This document shows, piece by piece, positions 9,428 to 19,155 of a stretch of 64,000 nucleotides of DNA. The first letter of the stretch is position 1; each line of letters starts with the position of its first letter. Made by a program: the position numbers and the translations under genes. Source of the stretch: JAFGNB01 sp050304135. GTDB lineage: Bacteria; Fibrobacterota; Chitinivibrionia; Chitinivibrionales; Chitinispirillaceae. The DNA lies in contig JBNLDC010000021.1 of assembly GCA_050304135.1 (NCBI GenBank), positions 1-64,000 on the forward strand. The letters run 5' to 3'. The notes beneath the pieces are model-generated. The model saw only the letters and a list, made by a program, of their open reading frames with translations. It had not been told where the DNA came from and searched no databases.

Positions 9428-9603
9428 GGTAGTTTCGTGAAACAGCCTGCAGATACAACGAATGCCATTCCGGAACGGTTATAAGAACCACCCGTCACCC
9501 GCTCTTCTTCCGAAGACTTTTTAACGGGCGGGAATTATCAGATCCGGAATGTCACAAGGGGGAGAATCGTAGCTGCATTACCTTTTAACAAAAGGACGGT
9601 TGT

Positions 9604-11706
9604 ATGTGCGAACGACATCTCCCCACAGACTCTTTATCCGCACGGGTACGCAGTATTCCGGTGGTGGTTTTTCTTTTAGCCGGTAACCTTCTTGCGCTGA
9701 ACGCGACCGACACCATCCGTGCAGCATCCTTCTCCGGACAATCCGGCGTCACCGTGGAGGCCTGCTCCGAGGGTGGGCAGAACGTAACCTCCATTCAGGC
9801 CGGCGACTACCTCTCTTTTGAAAACGTCGATTTCGGCGACGAGGGAATTCAGTGTTTCGAGGCAAGGGTCGCAAGTGACGGCAACGGCGGATTCATCGAG
9901 CTGCGGCTCGACGCTCAAACCGGGACGCTCATCGGCACCTGCGAAATTCTGCCGCCGACCGGCGGCTGGCAGATCTGGACGGATAAGGCGTGTTCGATCA
10001 CCGGCGCAACCGGCATCCATACGCTCTACCTGGTGTTTAAAGGTGGTGTCGGACCGTATCAGATCTCCAACCTCTTCAACCTGAGCCGGTTTAAATTCCA
10101 TGGGACACCGGTTCTCTCCGCGACCAACTGGCGGCAGTCCACCAGCAGGGCGAAGGGGGTCTGGAAACAGCCGATTCCCCTTTCCGATGCTTCCGGCTCG
10201 AATCCGGTTATTCAGATCGATCCCGACAGTACCTTTCAGCGCATTGACGGGTGGGGTGGTGCGTTCAACGAGAACGGCTACCACTGCATCAGCTCGTTGT
10301 CTCCCGGTCTGCGCCGCGCGGTCATGCGGGAACTGTACGATCCGGTTGTCGGCAGCAGGTTCAATATGGGCCGTGTTCCCATCGGTATGAGCGATTTCAC
10401 CGTCAACAAGGTATACAGCCTCAACGAGACGCCCGGCGATTACGCGATGGAACATTTCTCCCTGGCGAACGACTCCGTCATGAATATGGCCTTTGTAAAG
10501 GAAGCGATGGCCGTCAATCCGAACATCATGATCTACGCCTCGCCCTGGACACCGCCCTCCTGGATGAAGACGAACAACAGCTGGGAGGGTGGCGGTAATC
10601 CTACGATTCACAAGGATGTGCAGACGTACAACGCCTACGCGCTCTATTTCAGCAAGTTCGTCAGGGGGTGGAAAAAGGAGGGAATTCCGGTCAACATCGT
10701 GTATCCCCAGAATGAACCCGGATGGAACGATGTGAATCATCCATCATGTCACTGGAGCGGTACCGAACTGAAAAACTGGGTACGGGATTATTTGTATCCT
10801 AAATTTGTAGCGGACTCCATCAGTGCACAGATCTGGATGGGAACGTTCTTCATCAGCAATTACCGTGGTGATATCCAGCCCACCCTTGATGATCCGGAGG
10901 CACGTATCATGATGGCGGGGGTAGGGGTCCAGCGGTATTCGGAAGAAGCACTGCTCACCGCCACGCAAAACAGGTATTACCGTTCACTCCATTATCACTC
11001 CATGGAGACCGAAGCCATGTGCTGGAATGGTGCCAACAGTTGGAACGATGCCATGGGAACGTATGAACGTATTTACGCCCACGAATTGGCGAACTGCCAG
11101 AGCTACAATATGTGGAACATGATTCTTGATGCCGATTACAACTATGTTTCATGGATGACCCGTGAACAGAACTCCCTGATAACGATCACTCCGGCAACAC
11201 AGACGGTCAGGTATAATCCCGAATTCTATGTTGTGAAACAGTGGAGTTACTATATCCGTCCGGGCGCCGTACGTGTACTCACCGGGAACTCGAACAACAG
11301 TCTTCGTGCCGTTGCCTTTAAAAATCCGGACGGTACCATCATACTTGAGGTTCAGAATACCGCCGGCGGTACCGTTTCCCCGCTTATCCGGATCGGGACG
11401 AAAGAGTTCCGACCGGAGCTTGCCGGTTCTTCGGTGAACACGTTCAATATTGGCGGCACCGAGCCGGAAGGTGACTGGGTTCCCGCGACCGGAGTCATGG
11501 ACCAGCCTCGAAAACAGATGGTCACTGCAGGAATGGAGCGAGCAGGAGTTTATGATATTATGGGCCGTCGTATATCCGTTGCCGGCGGCCCGGCAGCGCT
11601 TCGACAGGGTCGCGATGCGACCGGCGGCAAAGCTGCTCCGGGTCTGCACCTTATCATGACCCGGACCGGCGGAACCACGATTATCAGAAAAGAGGTCTGC
11701 AGATAA
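9604..11706 (+). CDS. Secreted CBM6-GH30 glycosidase (glucosylceramidase-like clan A)
   Basis: The 700-aa product has a signal peptide (about 1-35), then a CBM6-like carbohydrate-binding module (about 38-160; YLSFENVDFG...FIELRLD...GIHTLYLVFKG). The GH30 (beta/alpha)8 barrel starts with FQRIDGWGGAFNENG. The acid/base Glu371 lies in VYPQNEPGW, and the nucleophile is probably Glu470 in METEAMCW. A beta-sandwich follows the barrel, and the C-terminus carries a sorting-like tail (VYDIMGRRIS). ASPWTPPSWMKTN is a GH30 signature. By similarity it may cleave beta-1,6-glucan or a beta-glucoside/xyloside; substrate assignment is uncertain. ATG 9604 is preceded by AAAGGACGG. Its stop overlaps the GH116 start (TAATG), so the two are translationally coupled. 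Confidence 0.9.
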   Translation: MCERHLPTDSLSARVRSIPVVVFLLAGNLLALNATDTIRAASFSGQSGVTVEACSEGGQNVTSIQAGDYLSFENVDFGDEGIQCFEARVASDGNGGFIELRLDAQTGTLIGTCEILPPTGGWQIWTDKACSITGATGIHTLYLVFKGGVGPYQISNLFNLSRFKFHGTPVLSATNWRQSTSRAKGVWKQPIPLSDASGSNPVIQIDPDSTFQRIDGWGGAFNENGYHCISSLSPGLRRAVMRELYDPVVGSRFNMGRVPIGMSDFTVNKVYSLNETPGDYAMEHFSLANDSVMNMAFVKEAMAVNPNIMIYASPWTPPSWMKTNNSWEGGGNPTIHKDVQTYNAYALYFSKFVRGWKKEGIPVNIVYPQNEPGWNDVNHPSCHWSGTELKNWVRDYLYPKFVADSISAQIWMGTFFISNYRGDIQPTLDDPEARIMMAGVGVQRYSEEALLTATQNRYYRSLHYHSMETEAMCWNGANSWNDAMGTYERIYAHELANCQSYNMWNMILDADYNYVSWMTREQNSLITITPATQTVRYNPEFYVVKQWSYYIRPGAVRVLTGNSNNSLRAVAFKNPDGTIILEVQNTAGGTVSPLIRIGTKEFRPELAGSSVNTFNIGGTEPEGDWVPATGVMDQPRKQMVTAGMERAGVYDIMGRRISVAGGPAALRQGRDATGGKAAPGLHLIMTRTGGTTIIRKEVCR

Positions 11707-14267
11707 TGAAAAAGCCCTGTTTTTTTGCTGCTGTTGCATTTATTGGCCTTGTGGCCGGAAGTGTATCCGCGTATCAGAAAATCGATGGAACCACCGGAGC
11801 ACCCATGGGTGGCCTTGGATGCGGGGCGATAAAGTTCTGCGCATGGCGAGGCAGCTTCGCTCTTGCCGATGCCACCATCAACAATATTGCATTCACTGCG
11901 GTACCCGGAATGCGGTTTCAGTTGTATTCGAACCGCGGAGGAACGGTGAAAACGGCGGATACTCTGAAGGTTCCTCGTGTCAATGGTACGTACGACGATG
12001 ATGCAGTCTACCCGATTCAGACGGCGAACTTCGGTACAATCAACGGTGTCGACGTAAGCCTCCTTGCATTCTCTCCCGTAGATTTTTCGACTATCGACAA
12101 CATGTGCTATCCGATGGCGATGTACGAACTGACCCTGACCAACACACAGGAGAGCCCGGTTGACGCTTCGGTGGCGCTACTGCTGCCGACCTCGGGGACA
12201 CCCACTGCAGTGGCGGGAAAGGGAATCGTTTCGAGTGATGCCCACGGCAGGGCCGCTTTTGCGATGTCCGATGCGGCTGCTCCGGTGCTCAGTTGGGGCG
12301 GCGACAACGGATTTTTCACCACCGGCGCCTGCAATAACACGCTTTCCAACGGTTCGAACAGGGTCGCGGTAAAGATCTCCCTTGGAGCCAATGCAACCGG
12401 GCACATCAATTTCGCCATCGGATGGTACAACAGTGCGAATGGTTACGGTGACCGGTTTTACTACACGAATCTCTGCCGGAACGCCGGTGAAGCGGCGGAT
12501 AAAGGGTTGAGCATGTTTGCAACCTATCGGGAAAATGCGGTGTCGATCGTAGAGACCATGCGGGGGTCGAATCTCCCCGACTGGCTTGTCAACCAGACCA
12601 TCAACACACTCTCACTTCTCACCAACAACAGCATTTACATGAAAGACGGCCGCTACATTCATACCGAAGGTCAGTGGAACACCAACGGTACCATGGACCA
12701 GCAGTGGGCGGCACGATTCATCATGTACCAGATGATTCCCGAAGTTGCCTGGAATGAGCTTGAATACTGGGCACGGACCCAGCGTACGGCGCCCGACACC
12801 GCGGATGGACAGATCCATCATGATATGACGGCAAACCTGGTACCGTGGGACCAGACCGTGCATTCCGACGGGTCATTCGGGGCAAATGCCGACTGGGTCG
12901 ATTTAAACTGCAACTACATAGTTTCGGTATACGAAAATTTTATCGCTACCAACAACAGTGAAAAGCTCGATTATCATTGGTCGCATGTCAAACGGGCGGC
13001 GCAACGGATTGTCAAGCAGTTGCAGTATCTCGACGACCGGACGTATCCCTGCACCTTTAACGACTCTTCACGCAACACGTACGATGTCGATGGCACCTAT
13101 CCTTTCTACAACGCGACCCTTGCCTCCCTTGCCTTCAAAACAATGACTGCTTTTGCGGACATCAAGTCAGAACCGGCGCTCAAAACGCAATTCGACTCAT
13201 TGTATCGCCTTTCGGTCGCTTCATTCGAAAAACGGTGGCTGAGCAACAACTTTCCTTCGGGAATACACTGCGAGAGTATTGCGACCGGTCAATGGATGGC
13301 ATTTCTGCTCGGGTTCGGCGAGATGTATCCGACGGACAAGATAACCTATATGCTTGATCGGATGAAGGAGTATTATAAAAACCCGGAAACAGCGGGGTTA
13401 CCCAATGCCGGTTATAAGGAGTGGGCACCCTATATTGTCGGTCATTACGGCGGGCTGAGTGTGCAGACCGGCAGGTTCGGTGAATGGATGGGGCTTCAGC
13501 AGGACTGGTTCAACCGCACCTTTCTCAACCGGAATCTCGTGTTCAATATAGAACTCGGCATTCCTCCCAAGGTGACCGGTACGGTCTATCCGGCCACCGA
13601 GGTTGCCGGGGGGAATCAGTATATGAGCATCCCGGTGATCTGGCGCACGTATTACGATATTGCCGGGTTCCGGCGCAATGCATACACCGGAGAGCTGGCT
13701 ATCGAACCGAAACCGCTGCCTGAAATGAACCATGTCGTAAAGAATGCAACGGTTTTTATTCCCGAAGGTACGGTAACAATCAATTATGAGGAAAGCGGTC
13801 CGTCGTTTCTGACACAAACCATTTCGGTTGCGGCCTCGAAAGTGATCCCCGTTTCCCGACTTCTCGTACGCGATAACTTCGATTCGACTGTCTCGACGGT
13901 GCAGGTCAATGGTGCCACGGTACCGTTTACCAGAACGGGAAGCGGCTATGCGAAAGAGTTGCGTCTTACCTGGTCCGGAAGTATCGGGCCGGAGGGTATA
14001 GAGATTGTCGTCAGTGATGAAATAATGCACACTGCCGGGTCGGTTGCGCGGGTACAGTCGTTTCGTGCCTCCGCCGGTACAATGTTTTTTGGTGGAGGAC
14101 CGTTTATCCTTCCTGAGAAATACCACAAACGTGGAGCACGGATTTCAGTGTATGATCTTTCGGGAAAATTATATCAGAATAGTACTGTCGGTAAATCTAT
14201 GGCCGGTCGGAAACTCGACCTTAACGTGCCCGCGTCGGTGTATATCGTCAAGATACAGGAGCGGTAG
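11706..14267 (+). CDS. Secreted GH116-like beta-glycosidase
   Basis: The 853-aa product has a signal peptide (about 1-22) followed at once by the GH116 N-terminal signature IDGTTGAPMGGLGCGAIKFC (compare G-x-P-x-GG-x-G-x-G in GBA2-type enzymes). A beta-sandwich N-domain and an (alpha/alpha)6 catalytic domain (about 290-660) follow, with HSDGSFGANADWVDLNCNYI, GIHCESIATGQWMA and GRFGEWMGLQQDWF. The C-terminal 45 residues are a sorting-like tail (ISVYDLSGKLYQ). GH116 enzymes are beta-glucosidases, beta-xylosidases or N-acetylglucosaminidases; which applies cannot be told from sequence reading. It is translationally coupled to the upstream GH30, which suggests the two enzymes act on one substrate. 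Confidence 0.85.
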   Translation: MKKPCFFAAVAFIGLVAGSVSAYQKIDGTTGAPMGGLGCGAIKFCAWRGSFALADATINNIAFTAVPGMRFQLYSNRGGTVKTADTLKVPRVNGTYDDDAVYPIQTANFGTINGVDVSLLAFSPVDFSTIDNMCYPMAMYELTLTNTQESPVDASVALLLPTSGTPTAVAGKGIVSSDAHGRAAFAMSDAAAPVLSWGGDNGFFTTGACNNTLSNGSNRVAVKISLGANATGHINFAIGWYNSANGYGDRFYYTNLCRNAGEAADKGLSMFATYRENAVSIVETMRGSNLPDWLVNQTINTLSLLTNNSIYMKDGRYIHTEGQWNTNGTMDQQWAARFIMYQMIPEVAWNELEYWARTQRTAPDTADGQIHHDMTANLVPWDQTVHSDGSFGANADWVDLNCNYIVSVYENFIATNNSEKLDYHWSHVKRAAQRIVKQLQYLDDRTYPCTFNDSSRNTYDVDGTYPFYNATLASLAFKTMTAFADIKSEPALKTQFDSLYRLSVASFEKRWLSNNFPSGIHCESIATGQWMAFLLGFGEMYPTDKITYMLDRMKEYYKNPETAGLPNAGYKEWAPYIVGHYGGLSVQTGRFGEWMGLQQDWFNRTFLNRNLVFNIELGIPPKVTGTVYPATEVAGGNQYMSIPVIWRTYYDIAGFRRNAYTGELAIEPKPLPEMNHVVKNATVFIPEGTVTINYEESGPSFLTQTISVAASKVIPVSRLLVRDNFDSTVSTVQVNGATVPFTRTGSGYAKELRLTWSGSIGPEGIEIVVSDEIMHTAGSVARVQSFRASAGTMFFGGGPFILPEKYHKRGARISVYDLSGKLYQNSTVGKSMAGRKLDLNVPASVYIVKIQER

Positions 14268-14298
14268 CCCACGGGTATCTGAACCGGTAAAAAGCGAG

Positions 14299-14330
14299 GG
14301 AGACCATGGGGGTGGTTACCCGGGGTCTCC
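14299..14330. terminator. Possible terminator hairpin between convergent genes
   Basis: GGAGACC and GGTCTCC arms enclose a second GGGT/ACCC pairing. On the minus strand a T-run (CTCGCTTTTT) follows six bases later, so it could terminate the esterase transcript. It lies between convergent GH116 and esterase genes. Confidence 0.4.
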
Positions 14331-14338
14331 AGCTGTCT

Positions 14339-15802
14339 TCAGAATTGTGTAAAGAACTCCCAGGTCTCCGGAGCGTTCCAGGTGCTTGATTCACCCCTGT
14401 CCTTGGGGGATGGATCGTGACCGCCGTCGAACGCGCACCACTCCACCGGATGCCCTGACGAACAACCGGAATACTTGGTACAGATATGTGTTCCGCTGCC
14501 TCTGCTCGGTTCGGGAGCATCCTCCGGTGTACAGCCATTGACCTCTAAAAAGTGATCGCGCGCTGTTCGTCCGGAGCCGATTCCGCCGTCATCTATCCCG
14601 TGTGATGCATAATAGGCAATGGGGATATTACTGTCCGAATTGCCGCCGCTCAGTGCCCCGCCCGCATAGACCGCCACGGCCCGGAATACCGGTGCACGGC
14701 TGCAGGCGATCGCATACGACATCGCTCCGCCGTAGCTGAATCCGCAGGCGAAAATGCGGGCTGTGTCAATGCAGAAGTTCTTTTGGACCTGTGCGAGGAT
14801 GGAATCGGTGAATTCCAAGTCACGATTGTTCGTGTTGGCCCATCCGGCATCGATACCATCGGGTGCAACGAAGATGGTACTGTTGTCGGAAATTTCCAGA
14901 AGGTTGAAGAACGGAATCTGGGTGGTGTAGCAATTGATACCTTCGGTTCTGCAGTCGAAAACCTGACTGGCACTTCCCGAATACCAGTGGTAACAGATAA
15001 CCAGCCGATACGGATGCGTGTTGTCGTAATTGTCGGGGTACCAGAGAAGATACTGACGCCTCGTTCCCTGGATCGTAACGTAGTTATAGTTCATTTCGGT
15101 ATTGGGAGGGGGTGTGCTTTTCTGCAGTGTGGGTGTAGTACCGCAACCGGCACTATGACCGGTGCCGTCGGCGGTATCGAGGATGATATCAAGTTCCTGA
15201 TCGTACGAGGTAATAGCTGTTGCCTTTGGCATATATCCTTCTGCGGCGACGTTAAGCGTATCATCGACAGCTGCGATTTTTGCCAGCCGACCGCCGGAAT
15301 CCCTGTTGCTTTCGACTGACTGATGCATGACGGAAGTGCCGTTCCCGAGCGGCAGGTAGCGGAAGGTCTGTTTTTCATTGCCGATGGAGGCGTTGATTAC
15401 AAGAAGACGGGATGCACCGGTATTTTCCGCGACATTGTAACGGTAGAATCCCGCCTGCGGGTTCGGTGTAACCACGTTTTTCAGAAGCGTGCCGTTGACG
15501 TCAAACAGTTCGATTCTTACCGGTGATGCGGAAGGCACACTGAATGTGAGAATGCCGTTTTCAAATGAAATCAGTTTCTTCTGTGGTTTTAATGACAATG
15601 ATTGCCCGGTACCGGTGGTGGCAATGGCATAGGTACCATCCGATCCGGTGGTGTCGGTCAGGTTCTGACCAACCAAAGTGACGACTGCATCCGATATCGG
15701 TTTCCCTGAAGAATTTGATACCTTGCCACGCAGGTTAATTGTTTGAGCGTTAATCGTTATGCCGATCAACAGTAGGAGAGTTGTCATCTGGCGGGAACGC
15801 AT
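14339..15802 (-). CDS. Secreted CE1/PHB-depolymerase-like esterase with N-terminal beta domains
   Basis: The mature enzyme region (about residues 235-487) has an alpha/beta-hydrolase fold. The nucleophile elbow CGFSYGG gives Ser356, and the C-terminal GGHDPSPKD supplies the likely catalytic His. This type includes feruloyl/acetyl xylan esterases and PHB depolymerases (LpqC-like). Ahead of it lie a signal peptide (1-20), a carboxypeptidase-regulatory-like domain (GKVSNSSGKPISDAVVTL, about 25-75) and a sorting-domain-like module (VRIELFDVNGTLLKNV, about 95-150), which in most neighbours is C-terminal. Start: ATG 15802 has AGGAGG eight bases upstream, better than the upstream in-frame start at 15868. 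It probably removes ester substituents from xylan (inference from the neighbouring enzymes). Confidence 0.85.
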   Translation of the reverse strand: MRSRQMTTLLLLIGITINAQTINLRGKVSNSSGKPISDAVVTLVGQNLTDTTGSDGTYAIATTGTGQSLSLKPQKKLISFENGILTFSVPSASPVRIELFDVNGTLLKNVVTPNPQAGFYRYNVAENTGASRLLVINASIGNEKQTFRYLPLGNGTSVMHQSVESNRDSGGRLAKIAAVDDTLNVAAEGYMPKATAITSYDQELDIILDTADGTGHSAGCGTTPTLQKSTPPPNTEMNYNYVTIQGTRRQYLLWYPDNYDNTHPYRLVICYHWYSGSASQVFDCRTEGINCYTTQIPFFNLLEISDNSTIFVAPDGIDAGWANTNNRDLEFTDSILAQVQKNFCIDTARIFACGFSYGGAMSYAIACSRAPVFRAVAVYAGGALSGGNSDSNIPIAYYASHGIDDGGIGSGRTARDHFLEVNGCTPEDAPEPSRGSGTHICTKYSGCSSGHPVEWCAFDGGHDPSPKDRGESSTWNAPETWEFFTQF

Positions 15803-15929
15803 ACGTTCTACCTCCTGAAGATAAAGTGAATAATAGCCCGAAAACCGTCTCCCCCGGAAGTAATACATAATTGGTTAGATTGTCGGATTGGATACAATTG
15901 CCATGGTGAAAGATTTATACTGTTGATAC

Positions 15930-16108
15930 TTAGTGTTTGTCCGGAAACTCTCTATACGAACATTGAGCGGAGCGCCGCATTGAGCGCAGTCGAAAGGTCG
16001 AAATGTATCAATTCCATCAGATAACGGTTACACTTTGACAGAGCTCAGTGCACCGCTTCGACTCCGCTCAGTGCCCGGAAATGGTAGTTTCCGGACAGGC
16101 ACTACTTA
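15930..16108. repeat. MITE-like palindromic element, family 2 (TGTCCGGAAACT ends)
   Basis: The left end TAGTGTTTGTCCGGAAACT and the right end AGTTTCCGGACAGGCACTA are inverted copies. The interior has GAGCGGAGC and CGACTCCGCTCAGTG segments that pair with each other, so nearly the whole 180 bp can fold back. It is non-coding. Confidence 0.65.
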
Positions 16109-16148
16109 ATAACCGTCTCGTGATAGTCGACACCGATCTTTGTTCGTA

Positions 16149-16288
16149 CGGAGTCGGAGTTGGTTTTCGGTATTTCACCACCGTTACGTAAGCGCATTGT
16201 ATCCAGTGTTCACACCGTTTCTATCATACGCTTTCGAAAAGGCTTGAAATAAAGACGATACCGATTCCGAAAACCGACCCCGACTCCG
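16149..16288. repeat. Inverted repeat (GGAGTCGG...CCGACTCC arms)
   Basis: The arms CGGAGTCGGAGTTGGTTTTC and GAAAACCGACCCCGACTCCG pair with two mismatches around a roughly 95-bp interior. The interior segment at 16199-16236 (GTATCCAGTGTT...) also resembles 3331-3369 inside the family 1 element. It is non-coding. Confidence 0.55.
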
Positions 16289-16515
16289 AGATTAAAGTAC
16301 ATAACCGTGATGCAAATTAATATGAGACAGTTAATAATATACTCATAATCGGAGAAGTTACCGCATGTTTTTCAGAATCAGCATCATCATTGAGTTGTGA
16401 TGATTCCCCGGATACGGCAAATGAAACAGGGTAAGATCAGCCGGGCAGAGTGTCTCTGCGGATATCATATCGCCCGGGTAGCTGATGTGATTACATTTGT
16501 ACTCACTTATTTTAT

Positions 16516-16532
16516 CTAAAATGCTATTTTAG
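16516..16532 (+). promoter_or_regulatory. Short perfect palindrome before GH95
   Basis: CTAAAAT-GCT-ATTTTAG is a perfect 7-bp inverted repeat ending 20 bp before the GH95 start, just upstream of its ribosome-binding site (AAAGGAAT). It could be an operator or an RNA hairpin affecting initiation. No second copy was noticed. Confidence 0.3.
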
Positions 16533-16551
16533 GCGTAAAGGAATACAAACG

Positions 16552-19155
16552 ATGCGGATACACCACCTGATCTTAACCCCTTGTCATAAGGTGCGCACGG
16601 CAGTGCTGCTCACTGTTTTCTGCGCCATTTTCCTCGGGACCGGGGCTGCAACCGACTACCGGTTGTGGTACACTGCTCCTGCCACGGACTGGAAAAGCCA
16701 GTGTCTTCCTATCGGTAACGGATCGATTGGCGGAATGATTTTTGGAGGAGTCGCTTCGGAGCAGATTCAGTTCAATGAAATCACGCTCTGGACCGGTGGT
16801 ACCACTACCGAGGGAACCGGCAATTACCTGGGTTTCGGGAACCTCTTTATGGATATCACCCACCAGGCGGGTACACCATCGAATTACCGGCGAGATCTGG
16901 ACATCGGAGAGGCTCTGGCGCATGTTTCATATGCCGTCGGTTCCACGGTTTATAACCGTGAATATTTCGCGAGCTTCCCGGATTCAGTGATGGTCGGCCA
17001 TATAACCGGAAGTGTTGCGGGAAGCATAACAATGACTGTTCGTGTAACTGCGCTTACCGGATTGACCTCCACGTCGGTGGCTGCGAGCGGTAATGTCATT
17101 ACCTTGTCGGGATATCAGAATTCCGGTGCGGATCTTGCCAGGCTCAACTTCGAAGCGCAGGTGCTGGTGAGGGCCCATGGCGGCTCGGCAACTGCGCAGG
17201 GTGAGACCATCACGATAACCGGTGCGGATTCGGTCGATGTGATCATGGCGGCAGCCACCGATTTTCTGCAATCGGCTGCAGACAACTGGCGTGGTCCTTT
17301 ACCGCACGCGACGGTGAGTTCCCGGATTGCTGCGGCGTCGGCGAAAAGCTACGTGGCGCTGAGGTCGGCGCATATCGCCGACTACCAGAAACTTTTTAAC
17401 CGTTTTTCCCTCGATCTGGGTGATAGTATCACTAACGGCAGGGCGACCGATGTCCGCCGTTTAGCCTATGCAGTAGATGCGGGAAACGATAAAGGACTTG
17501 AGGTGCTGTTTACACAGTACGGCCGGTATCTCATCATCGCCTCCTCGCGAAATTCCCTTCCTGCCAATCTTCAGGGTTTGTGGAACGACGCGCTGTCGCC
17601 GGCGTGGCGCAGCGACTACCATTCCGATATCAATGTCACGATGAACTACTCGCATGTCGAACCGCTCAACCTGACTGAATGCCTGTCTCCGTTCGTCAAT
17701 TTTGTCGATGCTCAGCGCCCGGTCCGCCGCGCACGTACCGCGGCAAAATACCCCGGTACGCGCGGCTGGACGGTGCAGACCGAAACCAATCCCATGGGTG
17801 GCAACTCCTGGGAGTGGAACAATCCGGGCAGCGCATGGTACTGTAACCTTCTCTGGGACCATTTTCTCTTTACCCGGGATACTGCCTATCTACGGACCCG
17901 TGCTCTTCCGATCATGAAGGAGGTCTGCCAATTCTGGCAGGATCATCTGGTCACCTCAAACAGTGGCGTAACAAGCGGCAAGCTGGTCACGCCGGACGGC
18001 TGGTCACCGGAAAACGGCCCGAACGGCAACATGTTGCACCGTGAGGCGGGCACGGCTTACGACCAGCAACTCATATGGGATCTTTTTACGAACTACTGCG
18101 CTGCCGAAGGTATCTGCGGTTCAGATCCGGCCTATCGCCGGACGGTCGACAGCCTGTGTTTGCTCCTCGATAACGGCCTGCATGTGAGGTCGGGCAGCGG
18201 TGAACTCCTCGAATGGCCAAGCGGTATTACCGGAGAAAGGAACCACCGCCATATTTCCAACTTGGTCGGCCTGTATCCGGGATTCCAGATTTCTCCGTAT
18301 ATCGACAAAGTCTATTCCGATGCCGCGCGTCTGGCGCTTGGCACGGCCGGTGACGGTACCACCGGCTGGAGTTGCGCCTGGCGGGCCGACTGCTGGGCCC
18401 GGCTCTTCGACGGTGGTCGGGCATACCATCAGCTCGGTTTACAGATAAAAAATTATGTGTATGGCAATATGCTTGATAACTGCAATAATGTGTTCCAGAT
18501 CGACGGGAACTGCGGCGGGCCGTCGGCGGTGGCCGAAATGCTGCTGCAGTCGCATACGGGCGAAATCTCCTTTCTGCCCGCCCTGCCGCCTGCATGGCCG
18601 GACGGTTCGGTACGCGGTCTGTGCGCACGGGGGGCGTTCGACGTTGATTTCTCGTGGAGCGGCTCAAAACTCGTTTCGGCATCCATCCTTTCCAAAAAGG
18701 GAAACAGCTGTGTCCTCCGCGGAACCGGTTTCTACGTTTACGATCAGACCATGAACGCAGTGACCTGCTCAACGGGCACGAACCGGACGAGTTTCGCTAC
18801 GACTGCGGGGGAGCGCTATACGGTCGCTCTGACGCCTTCCGGGACAACGGCAGGCGTCGGGGTACGGCGGATCGTTCGGGAGGGTCGGTTTACCGGTATC
18901 GCCGACAACACCGCCGGGAAGGTTCGAAGCATGAGAATCGTTCCTTCGGGAGTGGTTGACGGTGTGAGCCGTTTGACAATATCGGTGTTCGCTATCGACG
19001 GTTGTCGGGTAGCGAAAATAGCGGATGCACCTGTTGCAGGAGGAATCGTCTACTTCGGCTGTACCGGTCAGAGTCTGCATCTGGCGCATGGACCGTATAC
19101 AATGCTGCTGCGGTTTAACGGCAGACAGCTTCCGGGAAACCTGATCGTTCGATAA
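16552..19155 (+). CDS. Secreted GH95 alpha-L-fucosidase/galactosidase
   Basis: The 867-aa product has a signal peptide (about 1-32), then the GH95 N-terminal signature RLWYTAPATDWKSQCLPIGNG with LPIGNGSIGGMIFGG. The (alpha/alpha)6 barrel includes WNDALSPAWRSDYHSDINVTMNY and the acid motif WSPENGP. GH95 inverting enzymes remove terminal alpha-1,2-L-fucose (or L-galactose), for example from xyloglucan side chains. In characterised GH95 fucosidases the catalytic pair lies in an N-I-N motif; here it reads D-I-N (Asp359, Asn361), a variant that I believe occurs in a GH95 subgroup. The C-terminus is about 80 residues of beta-rich sequence with a degenerate sorting-like tail. AAAGGAAT precedes the ATG. 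Confidence 0.9.
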   Translation: MRIHHLILTPCHKVRTAVLLTVFCAIFLGTGAATDYRLWYTAPATDWKSQCLPIGNGSIGGMIFGGVASEQIQFNEITLWTGGTTTEGTGNYLGFGNLFMDITHQAGTPSNYRRDLDIGEALAHVSYAVGSTVYNREYFASFPDSVMVGHITGSVAGSITMTVRVTALTGLTSTSVAASGNVITLSGYQNSGADLARLNFEAQVLVRAHGGSATAQGETITITGADSVDVIMAAATDFLQSAADNWRGPLPHATVSSRIAAASAKSYVALRSAHIADYQKLFNRFSLDLGDSITNGRATDVRRLAYAVDAGNDKGLEVLFTQYGRYLIIASSRNSLPANLQGLWNDALSPAWRSDYHSDINVTMNYSHVEPLNLTECLSPFVNFVDAQRPVRRARTAAKYPGTRGWTVQTETNPMGGNSWEWNNPGSAWYCNLLWDHFLFTRDTAYLRTRALPIMKEVCQFWQDHLVTSNSGVTSGKLVTPDGWSPENGPNGNMLHREAGTAYDQQLIWDLFTNYCAAEGICGSDPAYRRTVDSLCLLLDNGLHVRSGSGELLEWPSGITGERNHRHISNLVGLYPGFQISPYIDKVYSDAARLALGTAGDGTTGWSCAWRADCWARLFDGGRAYHQLGLQIKNYVYGNMLDNCNNVFQIDGNCGGPSAVAEMLLQSHTGEISFLPALPPAWPDGSVRGLCARGAFDVDFSWSGSKLVSASILSKKGNSCVLRGTGFYVYDQTMNAVTCSTGTNRTSFATTAGERYTVALTPSGTTAGVGVRRIVREGRFTGIADNTAGKVRSMRIVPSGVVDGVSRLTISVFAIDGCRVAKIADAPVAGGIVYFGCTGQSLHLAHGPYTMLLRFNGRQLPGNLIVR

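Noticed and set aside
9676..10740. 354-codon minus-strand open frame
   Set aside because: Fully antisense to the CBM6-GH30 gene, whose domains and catalytic residues are clear.
13398..14126. 242-codon minus-strand open frame
   Set aside because: Antisense to the GH116 gene; no homology signature and Arg/His-rich composition typical of a shadow.
14783..15319. 178-codon plus-strand open frame
   Set aside because: Antisense to the alpha/beta-hydrolase domain of the esterase.
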